DNA from: Flavobacteriales bacterium
GTDB lineage: Bacteria; Bacteroidota; Bacteroidia; Flavobacteriales_F; PHOS-HE28
Direction: 5' to 3'
Length of the DNA: 64,000 nt
Assembly (NCBI GenBank): GCA_016704485.1
Contig: JADJAA010000001.1
Span: 2,323,501-2,387,500 of the forward strand
The notes below the pieces were generated by a model, which had not been told where the DNA came from, did not search any database, and saw only the letters and a list, made by a program, of their open reading frames with translations. Position 1 is the first letter of the stretch. The number at the start of each line of letters is the position of its first letter. The position numbers and the translations under genes were made by a program. Positions 1 through 11,600 of the stretch are shown here, piece by piece.

Positions 1-720
1 ACGCTTGATCCTCCATTCATGGTGATCGACCTACCATCTCCGATCGCGATCTGCAACGGAAGCTCCGTTCAACTATCCGCCGGACCCGGTTTCGATACCT
101 ATGCATGGTCAACAGGAAGTACAACTAGCACGATCACCGTAACCCAACCGGGAGAGTATTGGGTAAATGTGACCGATGGGATCTGCCTTGGTTCGGATAC
201 GATCCAAGTGTTTGCACAACCGACTCATCCAAGCGCAGGTGATGTGTTAACTTGTCCAGGGGACAGTCCGTTGTTGAGTGTACCGTTCCTTACTAGTAGT
301 GTTGTCTGGAATACCGGTGATACCTCTGCGACGATCCTTGCAACTGGTTCTGGTGATTATTCCTTTACAGCAACGGACGAGTATGGCTGCGTTGTTCGCG
401 ATACGGTGAATGTGACACTGGTGGCTCTGGCTGATGGCTTGGCTTTCGTTCCGAACGTGTTCTCTCCGAACGGAGATAGCAAGAATGATACATTCCAGGT
501 CACAGGACTAGCCGTGGATCAATTCAACATGCAGGTCTTCAACCGTTGGGGGCAAGAGATGTACAGTGCTAGCAACCCTTCGGCGGGTTGGAATGGTGGT
601 CTGGATAACAGTTCCAACAAAGTTCCGGATGGTACGTATTTCTACATCATCTCTTTCAAGGATCGGTGTGATACTGAGCCATTAACGACACATAAAGGCC
701 ATGTGACCTTGGTGCGATAG
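1..720 (+). CDS. Surface protein with T9SS/gliding C-terminal domain (5' end missing)
   Basis: This is the C-terminal part of a large secreted protein; the reading frame is open to the first base of the window, so the true start lies upstream. Two Ig-like or SprB-like modules are visible (TYAWSTGST and SVVWNTGDT, each with a cysteine pair), followed from about base 440 by the gliding-motility C-terminal domain with its signature FVPNVFSPNGDSKNDTF and a final GHVTLVR. In Bacteroidota this domain directs export and attachment by the type IX secretion system. The ending (WNGG, PDGTYFYIISFKDRC) closely matches the protein at 5045-8395, not that at 891-5003, so it is the 'B' subtype of the local paralogue family. 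The role is probably adhesion or gliding at the cell surface; this is inferred from the family. Confidence 0.85.
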   Translation, partial: TLDPPFMVIDLPSPIAICNGSSVQLSAGPGFDTYAWSTGSTTSTITVTQPGEYWVNVTDGICLGSDTIQVFAQPTHPSAGDVLTCPGDSPLLSVPFLTSSVVWNTGDTSATILATGSGDYSFTATDEYGCVVRDTVNVTLVALADGLAFVPNVFSPNGDSKNDTFQVTGLAVDQFNMQVFNRWGQEMYSASNPSAGWNGGLDNSSNKVPDGTYFYIISFKDRCDTEPLTTHKGHVTLVR

Positions 721-890
721 TAAATTCAATTTTCATGTTAGGGGCTTATAGCATCAACGAGTGAACGCGGCGAACGGATTATCGGTTCCATCCGTTGTTC
801 TTACCGTTTCAGAGCATCAGTCCATTTACGATCGGGCAACGGATCGTGACTTGGCAACGTCCCTTAACTGGTATTCAATACTTTGAACGT

Positions 891-3800
891 ATGGACATTA
901 CACTACACAGGTCGCTACGCAACTTGATCTTTTTGGCAGCGCTGTTGCCGATAAGCACTTTTGCGGAGCACGATCACGGATCCAGGTCCGTACGATTTTC
1001 CCGTAACCTTGGTCAATGGGACCAACCTGTACTTTACAAGTCGGGGGTGAACGGTGCTACGGTCTTCATGGAACGGAACGGTATCTCTTGGGTGAAATAT
1101 GAAGATGGTACAAGTGAAAAGATCCATAATAGCGCCGAATTGAGCAAAGCAGAACGCGACGCTATGGTCATCAAAGGACACGCATGGCGGATGCGCTTTT
1201 TTCAGCCGTCCCAAGACCTTTCCGTAAGCGCGGAGGATATTCAACCCGGATATGAGAACTATTTCCTTGGTAATGAACCTTCGAAATGGAAACACCATGT
1301 CCCGGCTTTCAGCGAAGTGATCTATAACAATGTATGGGAAGGCATTGATGTTCGGTATCACGCGGTCGATGGTAATTTGAAATATGATGTGCTGTTAAAG
1401 GCAAATTCCGATCCGAATGATGTGGCTTTCTACTTTGATGGATTGGATGGGATCGCTGTTAATGCCGATGGACAGCTCATCATGTTAACCTCGGTCGGTA
1501 ATGTGGTGGAATTGAAGCCGATCGCATTCTATAGCGATGGAACGAAAGAGCCGTTGAAGTGCGATTTCCAAGTTCGGCATGGTATGCTTCGTTTCCTTTT
1601 GGAGGAAGGGTATGACCATGATCGGCCTATCACGATCGACCCGGTGCTCATTGCTAGTACGTTGAGCGGAGCAGTAGGCAGTGATAATTATGGTCACTGT
1701 GCTACATATGATAACAGTGAGAATATCTATTCAGGCGCGCGTAATTTTGGATCCGGGTATCCGGCTACTGTGGGTGCGTTCCAAATTGCGAACGGTGGTG
1801 GTGGTACGGATATGTCCTTCAGTAAGTACAACCCGGATGGTAGCAACTTGATCTGGGCGACATACCTCGGTGGTTCTTCTGGTGAGAACCCCCACAGTAT
1901 GATCGTGAACTCCCTTGGTGAATTGTGCATCCTCGGCTCAACAAGCTCCAGCAATTACCCTGTTTCCAGTGCAGCAATGTCTTCATCCAATGGAGGTGGC
2001 ACGGATATGGTCATTACCCACTTCAGTGCGGATTGCTCTTCAGTGATCGGGTCTACATACGTCGGTGGTACCGCAGAAGACGGCGTCAACTCAATGTGGG
2101 GCAATTATGGCGAAACCTATCGTGGGGAGATCTTCCTGGATGGTGCGAACAACATACTTGTAGCGAGCTTCACGAGTTCTTCGAATTTCCCGACCACTGC
2201 AGGATGCCTTCAAGCTGGGCTCGGTGGAGCACAAGATGCCGTTGTGCTTGCCATACAACCGAACTGTAGCTCATTATTGTACAGCACTTATTTAGGTGGT
2301 ACGGCCAATGACAGTGGCCTAGGATTGAGGATCGCCGCAAATGGTGATGTGTTCGTAACTGGTGGTACGGAAAGTTCCAATTTTCCAACCACTCCGGGGT
2401 CGGTCACCCCTTCATATATGGGAGGTACACGAGATGGCTATGTAGTGCGATTGACCAGTGATCTGACTTCAATGATCGCGGGCACGTTCTTCGGGACTGA
2501 TGAGGAGGATACCTCGTACTTTCTTGATATCGACTTGAACGAGGATGTGTGGATCTATGGGCAAACGGAAGGGATCATACCTATTTCGCCCGTCGGAACA
2601 TATGGCCAAGCAAACGCTGGGATTTTCATTGCCAAATTTTCCGGAGACCTTACCTCTCTTCCTATTACCACAACAATAGGTCCCATTGGCGGCGGCGGAT
2701 GGGGTACAATGGCTCCGGTCGCCTTTTTGGTGGACGTTTGCGACAACATTTACATTTCAGGATATAACTCTCCGTCAGATCAACCAATGACCGCCAACTC
2801 ACTCTATCAGACCGGCTCTTTCTATCTCGCCGCCTTTGATGTGGATATGGCCGACCTGCTTTTTGGTACCTATTACGGAGGATCCCACGTAGATGGTGGT
2901 ACAAGCCGGTTCGATAAGAATGGCGTTATCTATCAAGGGGTGTGCAGTGGCATGGGAAGCTTGCAGACCACCCCTTGGGCATGGGCGACGAACCAGACCA
3001 TTGGTTGGGATATCGGCGTATTCAAGATCGATTTTCAAGTTGCTGGTGTAAATGCGGCAGGTGCGGGTACGTTGAACGAAGGTTGCGCACCCATCCAGAT
3101 CGACTTCGTGAATAACAGTACCGGTGATGGATGGATCTGGGATTTTGGCGACGGCAGCCTTCCGGTCAATGCCTTTGAACCTTCATATACCTATACGACG
3201 CCAGGTGCTTATACCGTTACGCTGATCGCCTACGATTCCCTCGCATGCAACATGGCCGATACAATAACTTTTCCGGTCACCATCGGGCAAGCGCAAACAC
3301 TTACAGGATCATTCACCTACACGCAGAATTCTGACTGCTCCACGTTCCAGATCATTACCACGAATACGAGTACGGGATCGCCGATTGCTTTTGAATGGGA
3401 TATGGGCGACGGTACGCAATACACCGATACCAACGTGACACACAATTATGATCTTGCCGGTACGTACGATATTCAACTGATTACGTATGATCCTACGGGT
3501 TGCTCCCAACCGGATACGTTGCTCCAGCAAGTATTCATGGCCGCTCCGGATACAGTGGGTGCGGTGTTTACTATTGATCAAGTGCCGAACTGTGATGACG
3601 TTGTGGTTTCCACAACGAATGCGTCGAGCGGAAATGCTCCAACGTACACATGGAACATGGGTGATGGGACACAATTGACCGGAACGGATGTTACCCATAC
3701 GTTCTCCGGACCAGGCACCTACACCATCCAACTCATTGCGGTCGATAGTTCAACCTGTAATATCATCGACTCCACCGAAGTGCAGATCACCATTGATCCA

Positions 3801-5003
3801 TTGGTACCGATCGCTGCGGCCTTCACCATTGATCAAGTTTTTGATTGTGCGCAGATGATAGCGACCACGGATAATCAAAGCGTTGGATCCAACATGGCGT
3901 TTGAATGGAACATGGGCGATGGCACCCTGTATACCGATTCCAATGCAACACATACGTATACCACACCAGGAACATTCGATATCACATTGGTCGTCGTGGA
4001 TCTCTGGGGTTGTGTGCCGAATGATACAAGCTATACACAGGTCACCATTGACCCCATTGACCCCGTGGTCGCCGACTTTGTGATTCAACAGACCGATAGC
4101 TGCACACTATTGCTTGTTACAACCAACAACCTGAGTACCGGAGATAGTTTGAGCTATTCGTGGGACATGGGAGACGGTACGGTGTACGATACGTTCGATC
4201 CTTCGCACACATATACGGATCCTGGTACCTACAACGTAACCCTCACCATCACCGATCTAGGGTGCGGTCAGAACGATCAAATGACCTTGCCGGTGACACT
4301 GATCAATGAGCTGCCTACGGCGCTCGTTCCGACCGCGATCATTTGCTTTGGAGAAACGACTGTGCTGGATGCAACATCGAATGTGGATTCCTATGTCTGG
4401 AGCACTGGTGAAACAACACCGACCATCACGGTGGATCATGGCGGAATATTTGTCGTGAACGTGTATACCGGAACATGCTTTGGTCAAGATTCAGTTGAAG
4501 TATTCGAAGGATTGCTATTGGATCTTACTGATTCATTGAATGCATGTCCACATGCGGAAGTTGTTCTTTCGGTGCCCATGGCGGGAACGGCCTATCAGTG
4601 GGAAACTGGAAGTACAAGTAGAACGGAGACCGTGTATGGTGCAGGAGTTTATCCATATACCGTATGGGATGACCTGAACTGCCCGCACATGGATACCATC
4701 ACGGTCATCGCGTTGGATCCGGACGCATTGTTGTTCGCTCCGAACGCATTTACACCGGATGGTGATGGAAAGAATGATACGTTCATCATTACCGGATACG
4801 GAGAAGGCACTACCGAACTGCTCATCTTCGATCGCTGGGGCGAGAAGGTCTATGAGACCGGTTCACCCATCAAACCATGGGATGGTACATATAAAGGCAC
4901 ACCAGTAAAGAATGACATGTACGTCTACCGATTGGAATACAACGCTGAATGTGCACGTTCCGAACAGGCAACAAAATTGGGCCATATCATGGTCGTACGC
5001 TGA
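891..5003 (+). CDS. Giant secreted SBBP/PKD-repeat protein with T9SS sorting domain (subtype A)
   Basis: A protein of 1370 residues, starting at the ATG at 891 because a signal peptide (MDITLHRSLRNLIFLAALLP, then STFA) begins there; an upstream ATG at 795 would add 32 unrelated residues. The mature N-terminus is rich in His and Asp (EHDHGSR). Residues about 35-260 form the conserved N-terminal domain found in front of SBBP propeller repeats (NLGQWDQPVLYKSGVNGA, GHAWRMRF). Residues about 265-690 are propeller-like SBBP repeats with recurring YLGG and SNFPTT motifs. Five PKD domains (WDFGDGS, then four with MGDGT) span about 740-1125, then two Ig-like modules, then the gliding C-terminal domain from about residue 1280 (FAPNAFTPDGDGKNDTF). 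It is predicted to be exported by type IX secretion and displayed at the surface. Ligand unknown. Confidence 0.9.
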   Translation: MDITLHRSLRNLIFLAALLPISTFAEHDHGSRSVRFSRNLGQWDQPVLYKSGVNGATVFMERNGISWVKYEDGTSEKIHNSAELSKAERDAMVIKGHAWRMRFFQPSQDLSVSAEDIQPGYENYFLGNEPSKWKHHVPAFSEVIYNNVWEGIDVRYHAVDGNLKYDVLLKANSDPNDVAFYFDGLDGIAVNADGQLIMLTSVGNVVELKPIAFYSDGTKEPLKCDFQVRHGMLRFLLEEGYDHDRPITIDPVLIASTLSGAVGSDNYGHCATYDNSENIYSGARNFGSGYPATVGAFQIANGGGGTDMSFSKYNPDGSNLIWATYLGGSSGENPHSMIVNSLGELCILGSTSSSNYPVSSAAMSSSNGGGTDMVITHFSADCSSVIGSTYVGGTAEDGVNSMWGNYGETYRGEIFLDGANNILVASFTSSSNFPTTAGCLQAGLGGAQDAVVLAIQPNCSSLLYSTYLGGTANDSGLGLRIAANGDVFVTGGTESSNFPTTPGSVTPSYMGGTRDGYVVRLTSDLTSMIAGTFFGTDEEDTSYFLDIDLNEDVWIYGQTEGIIPISPVGTYGQANAGIFIAKFSGDLTSLPITTTIGPIGGGGWGTMAPVAFLVDVCDNIYISGYNSPSDQPMTANSLYQTGSFYLAAFDVDMADLLFGTYYGGSHVDGGTSRFDKNGVIYQGVCSGMGSLQTTPWAWATNQTIGWDIGVFKIDFQVAGVNAAGAGTLNEGCAPIQIDFVNNSTGDGWIWDFGDGSLPVNAFEPSYTYTTPGAYTVTLIAYDSLACNMADTITFPVTIGQAQTLTGSFTYTQNSDCSTFQIITTNTSTGSPIAFEWDMGDGTQYTDTNVTHNYDLAGTYDIQLITYDPTGCSQPDTLLQQVFMAAPDTVGAVFTIDQVPNCDDVVVSTTNASSGNAPTYTWNMGDGTQLTGTDVTHTFSGPGTYTIQLIAVDSSTCNIIDSTEVQITIDPLVPIAAAFTIDQVFDCAQMIATTDNQSVGSNMAFEWNMGDGTLYTDSNATHTYTTPGTFDITLVVVDLWGCVPNDTSYTQVTIDPIDPVVADFVIQQTDSCTLLLVTTNNLSTGDSLSYSWDMGDGTVYDTFDPSHTYTDPGTYNVTLTITDLGCGQNDQMTLPVTLINELPTALVPTAIICFGETTVLDATSNVDSYVWSTGETTPTITVDHGGIFVVNVYTGTCFGQDSVEVFEGLLLDLTDSLNACPHAEVVLSVPMAGTAYQWETGSTSRTETVYGAGVYPYTVWDDLNCPHMDTITVIALDPDALLFAPNAFTPDGDGKNDTFIITGYGEGTTELLIFDRWGEKVYETGSPIKPWDGTYKGTPVKNDMYVYRLEYNAECARSEQATKLGHIMVVR

Positions 5004-5044
5004 CAATACGCCTTGGTCGAACACCAAACATGATCTACTACACA

Positions 5045-8000
5045 ATGAAAAAATTGATCTCTTCCGCATTGATCCTATCGTTAGCGTTCACCGTACAAGC
5101 CGGTAACGAGCATGAACATGATCATGGAACTAATGCGACCATTACAGCGAACGTCCAACAGACATTCGTTCAGAATCTTGGACAATGGTCGGATAAGGTG
5201 CTTTACAGGACCGGTGTGAATGGTGCAATGATGTTCGTTGAACAGAACAGTTGGACATGGTCCAAGTTGGAGGACAGCGCTGCTGATCGGATGCACGATA
5301 TCGCACTCTTATCGAATGAGGAACAAAATTCGCTGGTATTCAACGGACATGCATGGCGTATGCGTTTCGTTGATGGTCGTTCGGATAGGACCATAGGAAC
5401 GGACAAGGGCGCACATTACGAGAACTTTTTCCTTGGCAATGATCGGTCCAAATGGAAAGGCCATGTGCCCGTTTTCGGTGGTCTGGTCCAGCAAAATGTT
5501 TGGCCAGGGATCGATGTCATGCTTTCCAAAGTGAACGGCAACTTCAAATACGATGTGGTTCTGGAACCAGGCGCGGACCATTCGAAAGTGGCCCTTACGT
5601 ATGATGGATTGAACGCCATGAGCATTGGAAAAGAAGGGGAGTTGATCCTTACGACCACTGTTGGTGATGTTACCGAGTTGGCTCCGGTTGCTTTTTACGG
5701 CGACGAAAAAGGTGGAGCCATCCCTTGCTCATTCATTCTTGATGGAACTACCGTGAAGTTCAAATTTGATCAACCTGTGGACCCGTCGCGGACGATCGTG
5801 ATAGATCCTGTGCTGATCGCAGGTACGTATTCCGGTGCAACAGGTGCCAGTAACTATGGGCATTGCGCAACCTTCGATAATGCGGGAAACATATTTACCG
5901 CTGGCCGCAATTTCGGGCCTACATATCCGGCAACGGTCGGTGCATTTCAGACCGCAATGGGAGGTGGTGGAACGGATATCAGTCTGAGCAAATATTCTCC
6001 CGACGGAAGTATCTTGATCTGGGCATCCTATCTGGGTGGTTCCGATGGTGAGAACCCACATAGTCTTGTTACGAATGCTGTTGGTGAATTGATCGTGCTG
6101 GGATCCACCAGTTCTTCAGATTTCCCTGTCACAGTCGGGGCTTTCGATAACACCAACGCTGATCTGGATATCAGTGTAACACATTTCTCGTTCGATGGAT
6201 CGGCTTTGGAAGGCTCAACTTTCGTGGGTGGCTCTGGATCGGATGGTTACAATACCATGTACGCGAATTACGGAGAGGCCTATCGCGGTGAAGTGATCGT
6301 TGATCCTGTTGGCAATATTCTTGTTTCCAGCTTTTCCAGCTCCGCTGATTTTTCTACTACCGCCGGTGCTTTCCAAACATCGCTAGCAGGCGGTCAAGAT
6401 GCCGTTATCGTCGTGTTGGATCCAACGTGTGGTCAAGTTCTTGCATCAACTTTCGTAGGTGGAACATCGGATGACAATGCCATGGGTCTTCGCATTGCCG
6501 CTAATGGCGAGATCCTAATTGCCGGTATTACCGAAAGCACTGATCTACCCATCCCGGCCGGCGGTTACCAAACAACTTATATCGGCGGCGATCGCGATGG
6601 GTATGTTATGCGTTTCAGCAGTGACCTGACCACGCAGATCGCTGGTACGTTTTTTGGAACTACCAACGGTGACGGAGCGTATTTCATCGATCTGGATAGC
6701 TCGGACGATGTATGGATCTATGGCCAAACGGATGGCACCGTTCCCGTTGCACCGGCCGGAACTTACGGGGCTACCGGTCAAGGGAATATCTTCATCGCTA
6801 AACTGCAAGCTGATCTGACGAGCGCTCCGATCACGACCATGATCCCTGGCGATGTTGCTCCGGTTGCATTCTTGGTGGATGTTTGCGATCACGTTTATAT
6901 CTCAGGCTATAACTCAAGTGGTGCATTACCTGTTACGGGGGACGCTCTGTATAATACCGGTAGCTTCTATCTCGCTTCATTCGATGTTGGACTTTCGGAT
7001 ATTTTGTTCGGTACGCATTATGGTGGTAGCCACGTTGATGGTGGAACAAGCCGATTCGATAAGAACGGGATCGTATACCAGGGCGTCTGTAGCGGAGGTC
7101 AAAGCATGCAGTCCACCACGTGGGCATACGCCCCCGTAAATCAGGTTGGTTGGGATATCGCTGTATTCAAGATCGATTTCGAGACGGCAGGTGTGCAAGC
7201 CAATGTTTCTTCGGATGCCATTACGGGGTGCGTTCCGGCCACATTCAATCTCACGGCAACAGGGATCGCTCCTGAATTTATTTGGGACCTCGGAGACGGC
7301 TCACCCCAACAGACCGGCACTAACGTTACGGTTACCTATGATTCCGTGGGAACTTATCTCGTAACACTGATCGGGAATGACCCGAATTCCTGCAACATCG
7401 CCGATACGACCTATATCACATTGTATGTGTACGATCCTGCTTCGACACTTGCGGCATTCGAGGCAACTCCCCTAAGCACATGCGATGGTTATTTCCTTCA
7501 ACTGAACAATACATCCATTGGTGCTAATCAATTCACTTGGACCTTTGGTGATGGGGCCACGTCCTCAGGAACAGCTCCGACCCATGAATATGCTGGGCCT
7601 GGTACGTATCAAGTTGGTCTGCTCGCCGTGGATGGCATCTGCATTTCAGCGGACTCCACAACGATGCCTGTTACGTTCACTACGCCATCATTGGCTTTTG
7701 ACCCTGATTCACCCGGTTATCTGTGCCCGAACGGCACAACGCAGATCAGTGCTGGTACAGGGTTCGATACGTATTTGTGGGAAACGGGTTCATTGAATGC
7801 CACGATCACAGTGACTGAGGTCGGTAATTACACAGTGACCGTTACAGACGGGTTCTGCACGGCAACGGATTCCATTGATGTGTTCTTGGCCACACTGCCG
7901 CCTCCGATGGAGGATATCTTCATCTGTGGTGCGGATATTGGGTCCTTATCACCGAATTACGGTGTTTCGAACATCTTGTGGAATACCGGAAGTACAGAGG

Positions 8001-8395
8001 AGGCTATTCCAGTTGAAGGTGGAAATACCTACTCCTTCATCGCAACTGATCTGCAAGGATGTGCCGTTCTGGATACCATCGATGTATTCCACATTTCACC
8101 GATCCGCGCACATAATTTCATTCCGAACGTGTTCTCACCGAACGGCGATCAGAAGAACGATATTTTCGGGGTCGATGGGATCGGATTCCAGGATTTCAGA
8201 ATGGAGGTCTACGATCGTTGGGGATTGAAGATGTACGAGACCACTTCGATCCAAAAAGGTTGGAACGGTGGAAAGGATAATGCCACGGAATCAGGAGTTC
8301 CCGATGGTACGTATTTCTATATCATCTCGTTCAAGGATCGTTGCGCCTCGGATGAATTCGCCGAGCATCATGGGCATGTGACTTTGGTGCGGTAG
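5045..8395 (+). CDS. Giant secreted SBBP-repeat protein with T9SS sorting domain (subtype B)
   Basis: A protein of 1116 residues and paralogue of its neighbours. The start at 5045 is chosen because MKKLISSALILSLAFTVQAG is a clear signal peptide; it lies 41 bases after the previous stop, so cotranscription is possible. The mature N-terminus is again His/acid rich (NEHEHDHG). The N-terminal domain (NLGQWSDKVLYRTGVNGA) and SBBP propeller repeats match the protein at 891-5003 closely, but only two PKD domains follow (WDLGDGS and WTFGDGA), then an Ig-like pair and the C-terminal domain NVFSPNGDQKNDIF. Its tail resembles the truncated protein at 1-720. Predicted type IX secretion substrate at the cell surface; function unknown. 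Confidence 0.9.
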   Translation: MKKLISSALILSLAFTVQAGNEHEHDHGTNATITANVQQTFVQNLGQWSDKVLYRTGVNGAMMFVEQNSWTWSKLEDSAADRMHDIALLSNEEQNSLVFNGHAWRMRFVDGRSDRTIGTDKGAHYENFFLGNDRSKWKGHVPVFGGLVQQNVWPGIDVMLSKVNGNFKYDVVLEPGADHSKVALTYDGLNAMSIGKEGELILTTTVGDVTELAPVAFYGDEKGGAIPCSFILDGTTVKFKFDQPVDPSRTIVIDPVLIAGTYSGATGASNYGHCATFDNAGNIFTAGRNFGPTYPATVGAFQTAMGGGGTDISLSKYSPDGSILIWASYLGGSDGENPHSLVTNAVGELIVLGSTSSSDFPVTVGAFDNTNADLDISVTHFSFDGSALEGSTFVGGSGSDGYNTMYANYGEAYRGEVIVDPVGNILVSSFSSSADFSTTAGAFQTSLAGGQDAVIVVLDPTCGQVLASTFVGGTSDDNAMGLRIAANGEILIAGITESTDLPIPAGGYQTTYIGGDRDGYVMRFSSDLTTQIAGTFFGTTNGDGAYFIDLDSSDDVWIYGQTDGTVPVAPAGTYGATGQGNIFIAKLQADLTSAPITTMIPGDVAPVAFLVDVCDHVYISGYNSSGALPVTGDALYNTGSFYLASFDVGLSDILFGTHYGGSHVDGGTSRFDKNGIVYQGVCSGGQSMQSTTWAYAPVNQVGWDIAVFKIDFETAGVQANVSSDAITGCVPATFNLTATGIAPEFIWDLGDGSPQQTGTNVTVTYDSVGTYLVTLIGNDPNSCNIADTTYITLYVYDPASTLAAFEATPLSTCDGYFLQLNNTSIGANQFTWTFGDGATSSGTAPTHEYAGPGTYQVGLLAVDGICISADSTTMPVTFTTPSLAFDPDSPGYLCPNGTTQISAGTGFDTYLWETGSLNATITVTEVGNYTVTVTDGFCTATDSIDVFLATLPPPMEDIFICGADIGSLSPNYGVSNILWNTGSTEEAIPVEGGNTYSFIATDLQGCAVLDTIDVFHISPIRAHNFIPNVFSPNGDQKNDIFGVDGIGFQDFRMEVYDRWGLKMYETTSIQKGWNGGKDNATESGVPDGTYFYIISFKDRCASDEFAEHHGHVTLVR

Positions 8396-8601
8396 GGCAT
8401 AATTGGATGGTTCTGGGTTTATCTGGTATCAGAGTAGATACGCGGGTAATAATGAAATATGTAGCTATGCATCGCTGGAAACTGAACATTGGTGAGCTAC
8501 TTATGGATATTGCGATGTACATTTAGTATCTAATTTGGTTGGTTCTGATCATACCCCGATTTTTAGCGGAATAGTTGTAATGGGTAAAAAGAATTGAACA
8601 C

Positions 8602-11600
8602 ATGAATATCTCTCTCATTCGGTCGTGGTGTGTTATGTTTTTTGCAGGGTTGATCCTTTCTTCCAGTGCGAAGGACGGACATGAACACGACCCCGCCGAC
8701 TCTCACGTCATTCAGGGACATGCAAGTACCGGTGTGAGTTTCATTGCTAACAAAGGCCAATGGCTTTCCAAAGTGCTATATCGAGCGGAAGTCAACGGGT
8801 TGGCGTTGTTCGCTGAGTTGGATGGCATAACATTCTCGAAACTTCAGGAAGACGCGGGAGATCTTTTGCACGAGGTACATTTGAATAGGACAAGTGATCA
8901 ACCAACAGTGCATGGTCATGCTTGGAGAATGAAATTCGTGGGTGCGAACATCAACCCGAGACTGGAAGCGGGTCGAAGAAAACAACATCACTTGAATTAT
9001 TTTCTAGGGAACGATCCGTCCAAATGGGCAGGGGAGGTCCCGTGTTTCTACGATATTGCCTATACCGATCTATGGCCCGAAGTCAATATGCATTGGTATT
9101 CCGAAGACGGTATGTACAAGTATGATATTCTGTTGGATGCCGGAGCGGATCATCATCAGATCGATCTAGCCTATGAAGGCCTGGATGGTATCCACTTGCG
9201 CAACGATGGTGCGCTAGTGCTTGGAACAAGCGTAGGAGAGGTGATCGAAATGAAACCGGTTGCATGGTATGCGGATGGTGCCAAGGAAAAGCTGGATTGC
9301 AACTTCGTGGTGAACGGAAACTCTGTTGGTTTCAGCTTCGGAGCAGAGGTGGATCATTCGCGGCCTATTGTGATCGATCCATTACTGTTGGCAAGTACAC
9401 TCAGCGGAACAGGTGATATAGGTACTTCTGAAAATTATGGTCATGCCTCAACATTTGATGAACAGGGCCATATCTATACGGGAGCAAGATCGTTTGGGCA
9501 AGGATACCCAACTAACGTTGGTTCATTCCAGCTGAATTTCGGTGGTGGCTTTACCGATATTGTAATTAGTAAGCTCAGTGCAGATGGTTCTGCGCTGATG
9601 TATGCTACCTATTTGGGGGGTAATGATGATGACCTCCCGCATAGCATGGTGGTAAATGCCAATGAAGAACTTTTTGTTCTAGGTTCAAGCTCCTCATTCG
9701 ATTACCCAGTTAGTATGGGTGCCTATGATACAAGTCTAAATGGACCAGGTTTTGGGATCACTGATATTGTAATTACCCACCTCAATTCCAATGGATCCGC
9801 TATCATCGGATCTACTTATCTCGGTGGTGCGGATATGGATGGGTTCAATCAGATCGCATATAATTACGGCGATAACTTCAGAGGTGAGATCGTTCTCGAA
9901 GCTGCCGGGAATTGTGTCGTTGCGGCTTCGACATCCTCCACGGATTTCCCTGTTACGCCAGGTGCCTTGCAGGCTGCCAACGCAGGGCAACAAGATGCCG
10001 TGCTGGTATCATTGGATCCTGCTTTAAGCATATTGCTGTTCAGTACGTATATTGGCGGCGCTGGTATGGATGCCGGATATGGACTTACGCCGGACGGTAC
10101 CGGTGGCTATTTTGTATGCGGAGCCGCAGAAGGGCAAGGCTTCCCTATAACGCCAGGGGTATTCGCGCCAGCATATTCCGGTGGGGCCAATGATGCCTTC
10201 GTAGCCCATATTTCCGGAAATGGTTCTGTTATGGCCCAGTCCACTTTTTTCGGCACTACCTCACTCGATCAAGCATTTTTCGTGGATACGGACCAGGACG
10301 GTTTTGTCTATATCTACGGGGAAAGCGCCGGGACAATTCCCATCACTCCTGCAGGAACCTATGGTACACCAGGTGATGTTTTCGTTGCAAAACTTGAACC
10401 CGATCTTTCCGCAACACTCATTACCACGGAAATGGGCGACGGTACGGACCTTGCTCCCATAGCCTTTTTGGTGGATGTGTGTGGCCATATCTACATTTCT
10501 ATGCATGCTGGACCTTATGCAATGGGGTTTGGCATGCCCATTACTGCGAATGCGTTACAAGCCACCGGCGGTTTTTACTTGGCCGCGTTCGACGCGGATC
10601 TGACCAGTCTCCTTTTCGGATCCTATTATGGAGGTGATGGCGATCATGTGGATGGTGGTACTAGCCGATTCGATAAGGATGGTATCGTGTATCAAGGAGT
10701 GTGTACTGACTTTGGTTTCAACACAACTGCCAACGCCTTCTCCAGTACCTATCCTTTTGGGTACGACATAGGCGTTTTTAAGATCGATTTTCAAGTAGCA
10801 GCTGTGAATGCCGCCGGAGGAAGCAATATCAATGAAGGGTGTGCCCCTGTTGAGATCGAATTCTCCAACACCAGTACCGGGGACCAATGGATCTGGGATT
10901 TCGGTGATGGTAGCCCCACCGTTTCCATATTTGAACCTACATATACCTACACCACTCAAGGTTCATATACCGTTATGCTTATTGCCTATGATTCGCTTAC
11001 CTGTACCGTAGCCGATACAATTACTTTTCCAATAACGATCAATACGGCCCAGGTACTTACAGCAGGTTTTACGATCAGCCAAACCGTTGATTGTTCCGTC
11101 TTTCAAGTTCAAACCACCAACACGACCACAGGCTCTGGTGTTTCATTTCAATGGAATATGGGTGATGGTACTACTTACACCGATACCAATGTGGTACATA
11201 ACTACGCGACCGCTGGTACGTATGACGTGCAGCTGATCGCCTACGACCCGGTAGGCTGTGCCCAACCGGATACGGTTGTTTCTACCATCGTAATAGCTGA
11301 ACCCATTCTGTTGGAAGCCGCCTTCACTATTGAGCAACTTCCGGATTGTGATGATCTATTGGTTTCAACGACCAATACTTCGATAGGTAACGCTCCTGTG
11401 TACACATGGATCATGGGTGATGGTACTCAGCTGACAGGAACCGATATTACGCATGTGTTCTCCGGTGCTGGTACGTACACCGTTGAATTGATAGCTGTGG
11501 ATAGCACCACGTGCAATATCGCCGATACGGTTTCGGTACAGGTGATCATTGATCCGTTGATCCAAATTGTCGCTGATTTCACTATCGATCAGGTCCTTGA

